DNA from: Paenibacillus validus NBRC 15382
GTDB lineage: Bacteria; Bacillota; Bacilli; Paenibacillales; NBRC-103111
DNA length: 64,000 nucleotides
NCBI RefSeq assembly: GCF_004000985.1
Contig: NZ_BIMH01000003.1
Location: forward strand, 161,972 to 225,971
Direction of reading: 5' to 3'
Part shown: positions 15,646-25,291 of the stretch, one piece after another
Layout: each line of letters starts with the position of its first letter
How positions within the stretch are numbered: position 1 is the first letter of the stretch
Made by a program: the position numbers and the translations under genes
Notes under the pieces: model-generated
The model's database searches: none
Seen by the model: only the letters and a program-made list of their open reading frames with translations
Told to the model about the DNA's origin: nothing

Positions 15646-15813
15646 CTATACGACTAAGAACCGCCCCGGACCGGAGCATCGTTCGCAGTGCTCCGGCGCC
15701 TGCCATTCGCTGAACTTCACTTGTTCCAAGTCCACGATATCCGGCGCATCCTCATACTCATCCACGAACATATCGATCGCAAGCTCTAAGTGTTCCTTAC
15801 AAACCACATGCAT
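15646..15813 (-). CDS. CxxH/CxxC small protein
   Basis: A 55-residue protein starting MHVVCKEHLELAIDMF and ending CERCSGPGRFLVV. The CKEH near the N-terminus and CERC near the C-terminus give a CxxH/CxxC arrangement that could bind one zinc. This small family typically sits beside rlmH and the HtrA-like protease in Bacillales, as here. The gene is too short to be picked up by simple length filters. Acidic middle (DEYEDAPDIVDLEQ). Function unknown. Confidence 0.85.
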   Translation of the reverse strand: MHVVCKEHLELAIDMFVDEYEDAPDIVDLEQVKFSEWQAPEHCERCSGPGRFLVV

Positions 15814-16035
15814 CCACGAAACCCCTTTTTCTCTTCCCTAATCATACGAGCGCCGCCACAATCATCCCCGCACCCGTATTGAAACTGTATTACTAGTTTA
15901 CCCCAATCGGGCCCAACTCACAACAGACGAACGCCGGACTCCGGCGAAAATGTCACCCCGCTCCCTGCTTCCCTCTACGTCCCGCACGAAGGAGGAACCC
16001 TCCCAAGGCAGAGGGATCAGCTGCCCAAGTCGTCC

Positions 16036-17268
16036 TTAGCGCTCCTTCAGCTCCTCCAACGTCACCGATACCGTGTACTTCTTGCCGCTGCGGTAATACG
16101 TGATCGACAGCTTCTCGCCGACCTTCTTCGCGCTATAAATGTATTTGCGCAGCGACAGCGTGCTGTCAACCGGCTTGCCGTCGAGCTCGACGATAACATC
16201 GCTGCTCTTCAGCCCCGCACTCTTCGCCGGTCCGGTCACATCGATGACGAGTACGCCCTGCTTCACGTCCTTGGGCAGCTTCAGCTCTTCCGTCCCCTTG
16301 AATGCCTGCAAATCCTGCGTCACGACGCCAATATATGGCCGCTTGATCCGATGCTCCTTAATGAGCGTTTCGATAATCGACTTGGCTTCATTAATCGGGA
16401 TGGCGAAGCCGAGCCCTTCCACGCCCATGTCCGCTACCTTCAACGTGTTGATGCCGACCACCTTGCCGTCGAGATTGACGAGCGCGCCCCCGCTGTTTCC
16501 GTGGTTAATGGCCGCATCCGTTTGAATCACGTCCATCTCCCAGTCGAACTCGCCTTCCCGACCTAGCGAAACCGGGATCGTACGCTTCGGCCAGCTGATA
16601 ATGCCCTTTGTCACGGTCGGCGCGTAGCCAAGCCCAAGCGGGTTACCGACGGCAATCGCCGTCTCCCCCGGCTGCAGGGCGTCCGAATCGCCGAACTCCG
16701 CGATTTCCTTAATCCCGTTGCCTTCCATTTCGAGCACAGCGAGATCGGTAATTTGGTCGCGGCCGACCAAGGTCGCCTTGCGCTTCTCACCCGTCAACGT
16801 AATGACATCGAGCTGCGTAAACCCGTCGACAACATGATTGTTCGTAACAACCCGCACCTTATCGCCCGCCCGAGCGAAAATGACGCCCGAACCGAGCCCC
16901 ATCGGCCCCCGGCCCGGAACTGCAGCGTCCGCTCCCTGCTCGCCTTCCGCAGCGGAGCCCAGAATGCTTACGACGGCCGGCCACACTTTCGCCGCAGCGC
17001 CGACCACCATATCGCTCGCCTGACGCTCGCCGGCCATTTCCGGCCTCACCGCCCCGCCGGGTGGCGTCACGGCCATAGCGGCGACTGCTTCAGCCTGCGG
17101 CTGCGCTTCTCCGGCGTAGAACGCCAGGACGATAGCCAGCGTCACAAAGGCGCCGCCGGCAGCCGGGAGCATCCACACCGGAAGTCCGAACGGACCGCTT
17201 CTTGGCAAACGCCACGCTTCCCTGCGGGACATTTTCGTGGAATAAAAATCGTCATCAAATAAACTCAC
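16036..17268 (-). CDS. htrA: S1C family trypsin-like serine protease (HtrA/DegP-like)
   Basis: 410 residues starting with GTG. A short cytoplasmic N-terminus, one membrane anchor (about 28-51), a linker, then a chymotrypsin-like protease domain with an intact triad: His in TNNHVVDG, Asp in TDLAVLEM and Ser in GNSGGALVN. A PDZ domain follows (about 310-400, RPYIGVVTQDLQ, VIDVTGPAKSAGLKSSDVI). It degrades or refolds misfolded proteins at the outer face of the membrane. It lies directly downstream of the wal genes, as yyxA/htrC does in Bacillus, though a 73-codon gene in the opposite direction and 440 nt separate it from walJ. Confidence 0.95.
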   Translation of the reverse strand: MSLFDDDFYSTKMSRREAWRLPRSGPFGLPVWMLPAAGGAFVTLAIVLAFYAGEAQPQAEAVAAMAVTPPGGAVRPEMAGERQASDMVVGAAAKVWPAVVSILGSAAEGEQGADAAVPGRGPMGLGSGVIFARAGDKVRVVTNNHVVDGFTQLDVITLTGEKRKATLVGRDQITDLAVLEMEGNGIKEIAEFGDSDALQPGETAIAVGNPLGLGYAPTVTKGIISWPKRTIPVSLGREGEFDWEMDVIQTDAAINHGNSGGALVNLDGKVVGINTLKVADMGVEGLGFAIPINEAKSIIETLIKEHRIKRPYIGVVTQDLQAFKGTEELKLPKDVKQGVLVIDVTGPAKSAGLKSSDVIVELDGKPVDSTLSLRKYIYSAKKVGEKLSITYYRSGKKYTVSVTLEELKER

Positions 17269-17441
17269 CGTCGCTGCCCCCTTGGTCCGCCAGTGACCTG
17301 CTGTGCGGCCCTTCCTGATGGTTACTTCTAAAGTGTACCCGATAATCTAGCACTCTGAAAAACGGAAATACTAGGAATAGTTTCGCCCGAACGAGACTAG
17401 AATAGAATCATAACCATTCCTGCTCAGGAAGGATGATTCCA

Positions 17442-17654
17442 ATGACAACGAACCGTATTCATTCCCATCTCGACGAAATCGCGTGGATCGGCAAGCTGGC
17501 CGACCTTCAAGACCATCAATACCGCAGCACGCTGCTGCTAAGCGCCCTAATGGAGCTGCTTCAAGAGAAGGGACTCTTAACCTTGCAGGAACTGACCGAC
17601 AAGGCCCATGCCCTCGAGAAGCAGGATGCGGCCGGCCTTCCCGGCGCCGAATAG
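17442..17654 (+). CDS. Small hypothetical protein
   Basis: 70 residues from ATG 17442, nine nt after AGGAAGG; the in-frame ATG at 17433 abuts that site. The protein is helical (HLDEIAWIGKLADLQDHQYR, LLLSALMELLQEKGLLTLQEL) with no membrane segment. It runs opposite to its neighbours between htrA and walJ. A real RBS and coding-like composition support it. Function unknown. Confidence 0.6.
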   Translation: MTTNRIHSHLDEIAWIGKLADLQDHQYRSTLLLSALMELLQEKGLLTLQELTDKAHALEKQDAAGLPGAE

Positions 17655-17711
17655 CTCCCCCCCCCTCACCTGACCGCAAGGTCCGCCATAACCGCTGGCG
17701 TCCAGAAGCAT

Positions 17712-18515
17712 CTATTCCTCGCCCAGCCGATCCCACGCCGTCGCACGGTCGTGGTACGTATCCATCAGCTTGGGACGGTGGTCATCCGGCGCCAGTCGGT
17801 CCTCTACTATGTTATTCACAGTCAGCCTGGCCAAATCCATCAGATTGTGATCACGGCTTAAATGGGCCAAGTAGACCCGTTTCGTCCGCTCTGTCATCAC
17901 ATCCAGCAGCGCATGGCCAGCCGCTTCGTTCGACAAGTGCCCGACGTCGCTGAGGATGCGCCGCTTAATATTCCACGGATATCGGCCCATCCGCAGCATC
18001 TCGATGTCGTGATTCGATTCCAGCACGAGCACGTCGCTGTCTTGAATTTTCTCCTTCACCTTCGAGCTCATGTAGCCAAGGTCGGTGGCCACGCTCAATT
18101 TCTCTTCCTCGTGATAAAAGCAATACCCGACCGGCTCGGCCGCATCATGCGAGATGCCGTACGATTCCACCTGCAGCGAGCCGAATTCGCGCACCTCGCC
18201 GGTTTGCATCACGCACCGGTTCGCCTCCGCGATTTCGCCGATATGGCGGTCAAGCTCAGACCATGTCTTCTCATTTGCATATACAGGCAAATTATATTTC
18301 CGCGCCACAGCGCCCAGACCCTTAATATGATCCGCATGCTCATGCGTGACCAGAATAGCGTCGATCTCCGACAGCGACATGTCCCGCTCCTTCATGAGCT
18401 GATCGATCTTCTTGGCGCTCAAGCCGGCATCGATCAGCACCTTGCCTTCTTCCGTCGCGACAACCGTCGCATTGCCCGTCGAACCGCTCCCCAGAACCGT
18501 AAACCGTATTCCCAT
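17712..18515 (-). CDS. walJ: MBL-fold metallo-hydrolase WalJ (YycJ)
   Basis: 267 residues from ATG 18515, preceded by AGGAGCAGGGA; an in-frame ATG 12 codons upstream lacks a site. Metallo-beta-lactamase fold with FTVLGSGSTGNA at the N-terminus, the metal motif THEHADH (about 57-63), further ligands in GISHDA and ATDLGYM, and LSRDHNL near the end. WalJ is a DNA-processing nuclease-like hydrolase that acts with the WalRK cell-wall system and links wall synthesis to replication. It is the last gene of the wal operon, 38 nt after walI. Confidence 0.92.
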   Translation of the reverse strand: MGIRFTVLGSGSTGNATVVATEEGKVLIDAGLSAKKIDQLMKERDMSLSEIDAILVTHEHADHIKGLGAVARKYNLPVYANEKTWSELDRHIGEIAEANRCVMQTGEVREFGSLQVESYGISHDAAEPVGYCFYHEEEKLSVATDLGYMSSKVKEKIQDSDVLVLESNHDIEMLRMGRYPWNIKRRILSDVGHLSNEAAGHALLDVMTERTKRVYLAHLSRDHNLMDLARLTVNNIVEDRLAPDDHRPKLMDTYHDRATAWDRLGEE

Positions 18516-18553
18516 TTCCCTGCTCCTAACCCATGTTTGCCAACGTTTCAAGC

Positions 18554-19297
18554 TTATGATTTTTTATTCTGCGGCGGCTCCACCGCACCGTTAATCGCAT
18601 GAATGAAATACAAATCGCCATTGCTCAGCGACACCCGCCACGTCGGCACCATATACAAGGTCTGCGAGTTATACACTTGGCCGTGGTACCCGAGCCGTAC
18701 GCCCGTAATGACCGCCCCCGGCTGCAGATGATTCTCAATGAGGCTCCGCAGCGCAATATACGGCGAGATGACATTCTGCTCCTTCTGACTTCCCTCCGCC
18801 TGCACTTCCACGAACCCTTGGCGGTACGCGTTGACAATGCCGTTCTTCTCATACAGCTCGAGCTGCACCTCGAACATCGGCAGCGTACCGTACAGCTGAT
18901 GGAAGACGTATGTACCGCCTCGGCTCATAGCCGGGTCGAACTGGTACGACTCCGTGTACGCGATGCCGGTTTTGGCCAGCATATCCTTGAACGTGCCCTT
19001 GTTGATCAGCGGGTCGAACTTGAACGGCGACGCCAGCGGAATCGGCTGATCCGGCGTATAATGCTCGTCGAACCGCGCCACAATCTCCCGCAGCTTCGGC
19101 ACTTCCTTCGGAATGTCTGCGGGCACTTGAATATTGTTCAGCTTCAACAGCCGCTGCAGCTCCTCTGCCGCCTGCGCTTCCGGATTTCCCCCAAGTTCCA
19201 GCAGATCGGATCGGCTCGTGCCAAGCTGAACCGCCAGAATCACATTCAGCAGCAAAAAGGATAAAATCAGTATCGTCTTGGCCCGGCCCCAATCCAT
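18554..19297 (-). CDS. walI: Two-component system regulatory protein WalI (YycI)
   Basis: 247 residues with an N-terminal membrane anchor (about 7-25, ILILSFLLLNVILAVQL) and an extracytoplasmic domain. The family pattern shows in the start MDWGRAKTILI and the C-terminal YMVPTWRVSLSNGDLYFIHAINGAV. WalI and WalH form a membrane complex that restrains the WalK kinase. RBS GGGGGGAAGG precedes ATG. It lies 34 nt after walH. Confidence 0.92.
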   Translation of the reverse strand: MDWGRAKTILILSFLLLNVILAVQLGTSRSDLLELGGNPEAQAAEELQRLLKLNNIQVPADIPKEVPKLREIVARFDEHYTPDQPIPLASPFKFDPLINKGTFKDMLAKTGIAYTESYQFDPAMSRGGTYVFHQLYGTLPMFEVQLELYEKNGIVNAYRQGFVEVQAEGSQKEQNVISPYIALRSLIENHLQPGAVITGVRLGYHGQVYNSQTLYMVPTWRVSLSNGDLYFIHAINGAVEPPQNKKS

Positions 19298-19331
19298 CCG
19301 CCTTCCCCCCTCTCCTTAGCGTCATCGTCCG

Positions 19332-20621
19332 CTACTCCAGAAACTCATACGTGCCGTCGTACAGCTCCATCGCCCACACCGGCATCAATTCGAGCGACTT
19401 GTCCGTAATTACAGGCCGATAAGCCGGGAACAAGGCGACGATCTGCGACTTCTTCGTATATTGATCCAGCTTGGCATCGAGCGCCTCGCCGCCAACCAGC
19501 TCCAGCTCCCGCCGGGTCACGCTGCGCGTCTCCGGCGTAAGGGTCGAACGCTCGTAGCCGGAGACAATATCCTTTTGCAGCGTAATCTTGATAAACCCGA
19601 AATTCTCGTTCCGCGGATTAATCAACGGGTACGCCCCGTAATATTGACGGAACAGGTACGATTGACTGCCCGGCAGCAAACGCTCCGGCACCTTCTGTAC
19701 GCCATACGTACCATTCCATCCGCCGTGCTGGTTAATGAACTGGACGGCGGCCAGCAGGTTGCCGAGGAAGTCGATTTTGTTGTCCGTAGACGGCGCCACC
19801 GGGTCGGAGTAGGTCATCCAGTGCTGTTCGCTCTTTAACTGCAGCCCCCGCTTGGAATCGGTATAAATTTCCGAGCCGTCCCGCTCCATCAAGTTTCGCG
19901 TTACCGCCGGGTCGACGAAGAACGTCCGTTTTAACTGATCGACCGTAAGCTGCGTGTAGGGCATCGTATAAGCCGTCATCGGGATCGGCTTTTGCGGCAA
20001 ATAAAGGCTGCCGTTGAACGGCTTGTACGGAATGGCGGTACCGACCGCACCCAGGAAACGCTCCTCAATATCTTTCGTCGTAAAATCGGCCTTGGTCGCC
20101 TCGTATATCAAATTCGTCGTATCCGTAAACAGTATCGTACGTACTTCGTTCTCATTCTGGGCGAAAATCCAAATCCGCGTGATCACATCGTTATCCGGCG
20201 GCAAATCGCCCTTGATTTGCATGATGCGCTGCAGCACATTCAGCGGCAGTCCGTCGCGAAACCGGATCTCCACACCGGGCCGCTTGGCCGCAACATCGTC
20301 CCAATTCATGCCGAGCGCGCTGAGGTTGTTTTTGCGGAAGCCCTCTAAATTGCGCTGCTTGACCGTATCGAAAATTTCGGTATACGGCTCGGTTTGCGGA
20401 TAAAATACCGTATGCTGCTGGTTGCCGAGATGAACGACGATATGATCGGGGAACAGCATCTCATCGAGCGACACCTGCGTGCCAAGCATCTCTGTCTTCA
20501 CATATTCTTCCTGAATGACCGGCTGTTCCGGCTGCGGGTAACTGTAGGCGAGCAGATAGCTTTGCAGCAAGCTTAGCATGACGAGCAGCGTCAGAGCCGC
20601 TGTCTTCAATTTCTCCATCAT
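19332..20621 (-). CDS. walH: Two-component system activity regulator WalH (YycH)
   Basis: 429 residues with a single N-terminal membrane helix (LKTAALTLLVMLSLLQSYLLAY) and a large extracytoplasmic part (YycH fold) with segments such as RIWIFAQNENEVRTILFTDT and GYERSTLTPETRSVTRRELELV. WalH works with WalI to modulate WalK. RBS AGAGGAGG precedes the first of two adjacent ATGs. The gene overlaps the end of walK, which implies translational coupling. Confidence 0.93.
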   Translation of the reverse strand: MMEKLKTAALTLLVMLSLLQSYLLAYSYPQPEQPVIQEEYVKTEMLGTQVSLDEMLFPDHIVVHLGNQQHTVFYPQTEPYTEIFDTVKQRNLEGFRKNNLSALGMNWDDVAAKRPGVEIRFRDGLPLNVLQRIMQIKGDLPPDNDVITRIWIFAQNENEVRTILFTDTTNLIYEATKADFTTKDIEERFLGAVGTAIPYKPFNGSLYLPQKPIPMTAYTMPYTQLTVDQLKRTFFVDPAVTRNLMERDGSEIYTDSKRGLQLKSEQHWMTYSDPVAPSTDNKIDFLGNLLAAVQFINQHGGWNGTYGVQKVPERLLPGSQSYLFRQYYGAYPLINPRNENFGFIKITLQKDIVSGYERSTLTPETRSVTRRELELVGGEALDAKLDQYTKKSQIVALFPAYRPVITDKSLELMPVWAMELYDGTYEFLE

Positions 20622-22465
20622 CCGGCTGCCTCCTCTTGCAGGTAAGGGAGTGTGAAGGTCACTTTGGTCCCTTGACCGAGCTCAGAATCAAGCTGAATCG
20701 CGCCGCCGTGCGCTTTTACTATTTCCCGGGCAATCGATAGACCGAGTCCCGTCCCGCCCATCGCACGCGAACGGGCCTTGTCCACCCGATAAAACCGTTC
20801 GAAAATCCGGTTCAAATCCTTACGCGGAATGCCGATACCGTCGTCCGACACCGACACCTCGAGACGCTCCCGCTCCGGACAGCCGGCATGAATATGAATG
20901 TGTCCGCCCTCCGGGGTATACTTGATCGAATTGGAGATGAGATTGTCGAGCACTTGTTCGATTCTGTCCCGATCGAGCATAATGCTGCGAACGTCCGGCT
21001 CCACCTGAATCGTAATCGCAATATTGCGCTGCTCCAGCTGAAACGAGAAGCGATCGGCCACTTCTTCCAGCATGTCCGTCACGTCGGTCAGCTCCTTCGT
21101 AATCATGACCTGCCTGGAATCAAGTCTGGACAGCTGCAGCAGATCGTTAACAAGCCGGATCATGCGCTCGGTCTCGTTGTGCGCCACATTGACGAACTTG
21201 CCCGCCAGCTGCGGCTCATCAAGCGCCCCGTCCTCGAGCGCTTCCAGGTAGCTTTTAATCGTCGTCAGCGGCGTCCGCAGCTCATGCGAGACGTTGGCTA
21301 CGAATTCGCGGCGGATTTGCTCCAGCTTCTCCTGCCCCGTCACGTCCTGCAGCACGGCGATCGTACCGGCTGCACCGCGTCCCTTGCTGTGGAGCGTTGT
21401 GTAGGTCACGCGTACGAAGAGCGGATCCTCCTCCTCGTGAACGAACTGCAGCGTCGTTGAATGATCCTCGCTCGCCTCCAACTGGCGCACGATGTCCGGC
21501 GTAATGCCGAGCAGCTCGGCCAGCGGCATCCCTAGCGTCGTGTCTTCATTGACCTTCAAGATCTGCTTCGCGCGCCGATTAATGACGATCACACGGCCTT
21601 GGTCGTCGGAAGCGACCAAACCGTCGTTCATGTTGGATAAGATCGACGCCAGCTTCTCCTTCTCTTCCTCGTTCATCGTAAGAGCTTCTTGCAGCCGCTC
21701 CATCATGAAGTTAAACGTCTGTCCGAGCTGTCCGAGCTCGTCCTGCCCCATAATGCGCACCTTCTCGTCGAATCGCCCGTCCGCCACCGCGGTTGCTTGC
21801 TTCGTCAGCGCCTTGATCGGATTCGTGATCGTGGCCGACAGGATGACGCCGAGCACCGCCGTCAACCCGAGCGCGATTAACGTCCCGGAGATGAAAAACC
21901 GGGTAATCCGGTTCATCGTGTTATAAACCTCTTCCATCGAGGCGATAATGTAAACCGCGCCATAGATTTTGGCGCCCGAACCGATCGGCTTTGCAATGAC
22001 CAGCTTACGCGCGCCGTCAAGATCCGTAAACATGCGCTGGTTGTCCTTAATGCCCTGCAGCGCCCGCGTCACTTCCGTTTGCGTGTTTTTACTCCCCACG
22101 ACGGATTGGTTGTCTTCGTGTGACGTCGTCAGCACCACGCCATTCGCATCGATCACTTGAATCTCCGCTTGTCCGCTCGCGAACAAGCTGTTCACCACCT
22201 GATTCAAGTCCGCATACGTTCGCTTCGGTTCCCTGTCGCTTGCCTTGCCGGCCTCCTGATTCTGACTCTCCAACAAATACCCTTCGGCATATTGAGCCAG
22301 CAGCAGCGCCTGCGCGTTACGGTTATCGATAAAATCCTTCTTCAGCGACCCTTCCAGCGTCTGGATAAAATAAACCCCGATCAGCTGCATCGCAATCAGG
22401 ATCAACAGCACGTAGATAATAATCAGCTTCGCCTGAATGGATTGAAAAAAACGGATGCTCTTCAT
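20618..22465 (-). CDS. walK: Cell-wall sensor histidine kinase WalK (YycG)
   Basis: About 615 residues from ATG 22465; a GTG four codons upstream is an alternative. Order: membrane helix (about 11-31), extracytoplasmic PAS-like sensor, second helix (about 185-205), HAMP (about 205-258), PAS (about 265-370), dimerisation domain with phospho-accepting His in FVANVSHELRTPLTT, then the ATPase with N box (DNLISNSIKYTPEGG), G1 (DDGIGIP), F box (FERFYRVDKARSR) and G2 (GGTGLGLSIA). WalK phosphorylates WalR to control autolysins and wall synthesis and is usually essential. All catalytic motifs are intact. Confidence 0.96.
   Translation of the reverse strand: MKSIRFFQSIQAKLIIIYVLLILIAMQLIGVYFIQTLEGSLKKDFIDNRNAQALLLAQYAEGYLLESQNQEAGKASDREPKRTYADLNQVVNSLFASGQAEIQVIDANGVVLTTSHEDNQSVVGSKNTQTEVTRALQGIKDNQRMFTDLDGARKLVIAKPIGSGAKIYGAVYIIASMEEVYNTMNRITRFFISGTLIALGLTAVLGVILSATITNPIKALTKQATAVADGRFDEKVRIMGQDELGQLGQTFNFMMERLQEALTMNEEEKEKLASILSNMNDGLVASDDQGRVIVINRRAKQILKVNEDTTLGMPLAELLGITPDIVRQLEASEDHSTTLQFVHEEEDPLFVRVTYTTLHSKGRGAAGTIAVLQDVTGQEKLEQIRREFVANVSHELRTPLTTIKSYLEALEDGALDEPQLAGKFVNVAHNETERMIRLVNDLLQLSRLDSRQVMITKELTDVTDMLEEVADRFSFQLEQRNIAITIQVEPDVRSIMLDRDRIEQVLDNLISNSIKYTPEGGHIHIHAGCPERERLEVSVSDDGIGIPRKDLNRIFERFYRVDKARSRAMGGTGLGLSIAREIVKAHGGAIQLDSELGQGTKVTFTLPYLQEEAAG
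20721..20734. promoter_or_regulatory. Noc-binding-site-like sequence in walK
   Basis: ATTTCCCGGGCAAT matches the B. subtilis Noc consensus ATTTCCCGGGAAAT at 13 of 14 positions. It falls in the G2/C-terminal coding region of walK. Confidence 0.35.
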
Positions 22466-22490
22466 CGGCCGCAGCACCGTCCGTCCACGT

Positions 22491-23219
22491 TTAATACCCG
22501 CCTGCGCCGGACTTCGAGTTCCGCATCATATAACCGAGCCCCCGGCGGGTGATGATATATTCCGGCCGGCTCGGGTCATCCTCCAGCTTCTCCCGCAGCC
22601 GACGAATCGTAACATCGACCGTTCGTACGTCGCCGAAGTATTCGAACCCCCAGACCGCTTGCAGCAAATGCTCGCGCGTCATCACTTTGCCGCTGTTGCG
22701 GGCCAAGTACTGCACGAGCTCGAATTCCCGGTGGGTCAGGTCGAGCGGCACTTCATCTTTATAAACGACATACATGTCGGTATCGATAAACAAGCTTTGG
22801 ATACGCAGCCCTTGACGGACCGCCTCCTCAGGGGCATTGGCGCTAACCATCGCCGCCTTCTGCTGTCTACGCAGATGCGCCTTCACCCGGGCCAACAGCT
22901 CGCGCGTGCCGAACGGCTTCGTCACATAGTCGTCGGCTCCGAGCTCCAGACCGAGCACTTTATCGATTTCGTTGTCTTTGGCTGTCAGCATAATGATCGG
23001 CGTGTTCAGCTTCGCCCGCACATCGCGGCATACGTCCATGCCATCCTTCACCGGCAGCATCAAGTCAAGCAGAATCAAGTCCGGTTCCTCCGAATAGGCC
23101 AATTCCACCGCGGTGCCTCCGTCATAAGCGAGAATTACCTCATGACCTTCCTTTTCCAGGTTAAACTTCAAAATATCGGCAATCGGCTGCTCGTCGTCAA
23201 CCACCAGTATTTTCGCCAT
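22491..23219 (-). CDS. walR: Response regulator WalR (YycF)
   Basis: 242 residues from ATG 23219 (AAGGATT upstream; GTG/ATG codons further up have no site). OmpR/PhoB type: receiver with acidic pocket DDE at 9-11, phospho-acceptor Asp in [10 protein letters not shown] in MLTAKD and K in VTKPFG. The DNA-binding winged helix is at about 140-235 ([51 protein letters not shown]). It activates wall hydrolase genes and represses their inhibitors. First gene of the walRKHIJ operon, 13 nt or so before walK. Confidence 0.96.
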   Translation of the reverse strand: MAKILVVDDEQPIADILKFNLEKEGHEVILAYDGGTAVELAYSEEPDLILLDLMLPVKDGMDVCRDVRAKLNTPIIMLTAKDNEIDKVLGLELGADDYVTKPFGTRELLARVKAHLRRQQKAAMVSANAPEEAVRQGLRIQSLFIDTDMYVVYKDEVPLDLTHREFELVQYLARNSGKVMTREHLLQAVWGFEYFGDVRTVDVTIRRLREKLEDDPSRPEYIITRRGLGYMMRNSKSGAGGY

Positions 23220-23372
23220 CGAATCCTTCACCGCCTGTCTCATGCGATCTTGTTGAGCTAGGTATCTATTCTACCTATTTTAGCATAACTCTAAGCAAAA
23301 AGAGACATGGAGGCGCAGTATTTCCTGCACCTTCCATGCCCCCGATTTCTGTCTAGTCGCAACTTTCCCCCA

Positions 23373-24938
23373 CTAACGGTTCAAAAACTTCAGCGGATTT
23401 TGCGGCGATTCATTCTTCTGAATTTCAAAATGCAAATGGACCCCGGTCGAATCTCCCGTACTGCCCATAATGCCGATTTTTTCGCCCTTCTCGACAATCG
23501 CGCCCTTGGTGACTAACAATTTGCTCATATGGCCATACAAGGTACGGTATCCGTTCAAATGATCGATAATAATATAATTGCCGTAATCGCTCTTCGTGCC
23601 GGCCGCCACGACTTTGCCGTTATCCGCCGCCAGAATGTTCTTATTTCCCGTAATATCGATTCCTTTGTGGAAAGCGCCCCACCGGGTACCGAATGTGCTC
23701 GTGATTGAAGCGGAAACGACCGGCCAGGCAAACTTGCCCGTACCCTCGCCTTTAATGACTTTCGTTCCCCGTCTAACGACCGCTTTGACCGGATTTTGTA
23801 CAATATCCTCGCTAAGAACCTCTTCCTCTTCCAGCATGCCGTTCACCTTGGTGAGCTGCACGGTTACTTTCTTCATCCCGTTCCTGCCGGCAGCTATCGT
23901 CTCGGTTATACCGAGCTTCATACTATCGTCCTGCACATATTCCGTTTCGTACTGAATCTCTTGATTTTCAACGACTTTCTCCACCGTACGCACGGCCAGC
24001 GTCGGCTGCAGCACCGTCAGGTCGAGCTGCTGGCCTACCTTGATCATATCGTTCGAAATCGTAGGGTTATTCTGATAAATAACCTGCTTCGGAATATTCA
24101 GCTTCTTCGCAATGCAGGAGACGCAGTCGCCTTCCTCCACCGTATATTTCGTCGGCTGCACGTCGCCGGTTTCCAGCTTCTTCCGAAGCTCGTCGGGAGG
24201 GGTTAGCTCATCCGGATCGATCTTGATCTCCTTCAGGTCCACCTGCTGCACGAAATCGGCCTTCAGCAGCTCCGTTTGCACCGGAGCCTGTTTCGCATCA
24301 GCCGATAGTATGCCGACTTTGCCGGACTCTTTCTTCTGGCTAAGCGCGCTGACGGCGTTCGCTTTCAACTGTTCCAGCAGCTGCTTGGCCGCCGCTTCGT
24401 CCTTCAACACCCCCATCGGCTTGCCGTCCACCAACAGCTGTACGCCGACTGGATACGCCGTGAAATAGGGATTCAATCGATCCAGCGCCGCCTGATCGTC
24501 GGGCTGTTTGTTGAAAGCCTTTTCACGCTTTAATTCAATCCTAGGCTCGTTGACGACAACTCTGACATCCGATGTCATCTTCGTCAACTGATCTCGCTTC
24601 GCTTGCTTGAATTGTTCGACCTTGGCCGGATCGGAGACAGCCCCGACCGAATCCCCGTTCGCATATACTTCATAGTAATCAACCACACTGGCTTGTACGT
24701 ACTGATGTCCGCTCCAGACCACCGCGATCATGAATCCGAAAGCAGCGGCCGACTTGACGACCAACCATTTATGTAGACGGATGCGTTCTTTTATCGTAAC
24801 GTGCGTTTGCTTGGCGTCGTGATCCATTGGTTTCGTCCTAGAGTCCTCAGTCAAGCTGCTTGACCGACTCCCGGAGCCCTTTGTCCGAAGCTTGTCCAAA
24901 AGGTTCTTGAACCGATCCTTTCCCTTGAAAACTGTCAT
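23373..24938 (-). CDS. M23 family metallopeptidase with LysM and G5 domains
   Basis: 521 residues. Cytoplasmic N-terminus with basic residues, one membrane anchor at about 53-72 (WLVVKSAAAFGFMIAVVWSG), a long extracytoplasmic region, a LysM domain at about 268-312 (YTVEEGDCVSCIAKKLNIP), a G5 domain at about 320-395 (EETEYVQDDS, GRNGMKKVTVQLTKVNG), and a LytM/M23 endopeptidase at about 410-515. Zinc ligands are visible in FHKGIDI and HLHFEI, with GHMSK between. It should cleave peptidoglycan cross-bridges. RBS AAAAGGAG. It lies upstream of walR in the same direction and may be a WalR target, as such hydrolases often are. Confidence 0.93.
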   Translation of the reverse strand: MTVFKGKDRFKNLLDKLRTKGSGSRSSSLTEDSRTKPMDHDAKQTHVTIKERIRLHKWLVVKSAAAFGFMIAVVWSGHQYVQASVVDYYEVYANGDSVGAVSDPAKVEQFKQAKRDQLTKMTSDVRVVVNEPRIELKREKAFNKQPDDQAALDRLNPYFTAYPVGVQLLVDGKPMGVLKDEAAAKQLLEQLKANAVSALSQKKESGKVGILSADAKQAPVQTELLKADFVQQVDLKEIKIDPDELTPPDELRKKLETGDVQPTKYTVEEGDCVSCIAKKLNIPKQVIYQNNPTISNDMIKVGQQLDLTVLQPTLAVRTVEKVVENQEIQYETEYVQDDSMKLGITETIAAGRNGMKKVTVQLTKVNGMLEEEEVLSEDIVQNPVKAVVRRGTKVIKGEGTGKFAWPVVSASITSTFGTRWGAFHKGIDITGNKNILAADNGKVVAAGTKSDYGNYIIIDHLNGYRTLYGHMSKLLVTKGAIVEKGEKIGIMGSTGDSTGVHLHFEIQKNESPQNPLKFLNR

Positions 24939-25291
24939 CTTTTTCTCCTTTTAAGCCGTTTTTTGCCGCATTCGAACCATCGTCGCTTTCTTTGCCCTGA
25001 AGAGCCGGAAAGCGCCGTACTCCCTTTAAGAGAACCTATACCCTGGTATCTCTGAACAAATACTGTTCTCGGGACTCTCTAGTTGACAATCGGCGCGTGA
25101 ACTTCAAACCGCACCGCTTCAACTTAGGTTTGCTTACGACCTGCACATAAAAACACCTAAAATTGGAACAATAACCATATCCATATTAACAACACTAATA
25201 AATTTACCACAAGGACTCTACCTTTTTCAACAAAACTGCATACTATGTCAATTTTCAAGAGGGAATCATGGCAGGAGTGTGAAGGTAAGCG
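24939..25291. other. Intergenic region, divergent leaders
   Basis: This 353-nt gap separates the M23 peptidase from the small gene at 25292. The minus-strand half can form a short stem around AGAGATACC...GGTTCTCT. A TTGACA occurs on the minus strand near 25245, but no -10 at a proper distance was found. No riboswitch could be identified. Confidence 0.4.

Noticed and set aside
15117..15713. A 198-codon plus-strand open frame rich in Pro and Ser
   Set aside because: It runs over the rlmH start, the octamer repeats and the CxxH/CxxC gene on the other strand; no RBS and composition follows the pyrimidine bias.
24960..25260. Possible c-di-AMP (ydaO) riboswitch upstream of the M23 peptidase
   Set aside because: A GTCGTAAGC string is present but the conserved order of ydaO motifs is not.
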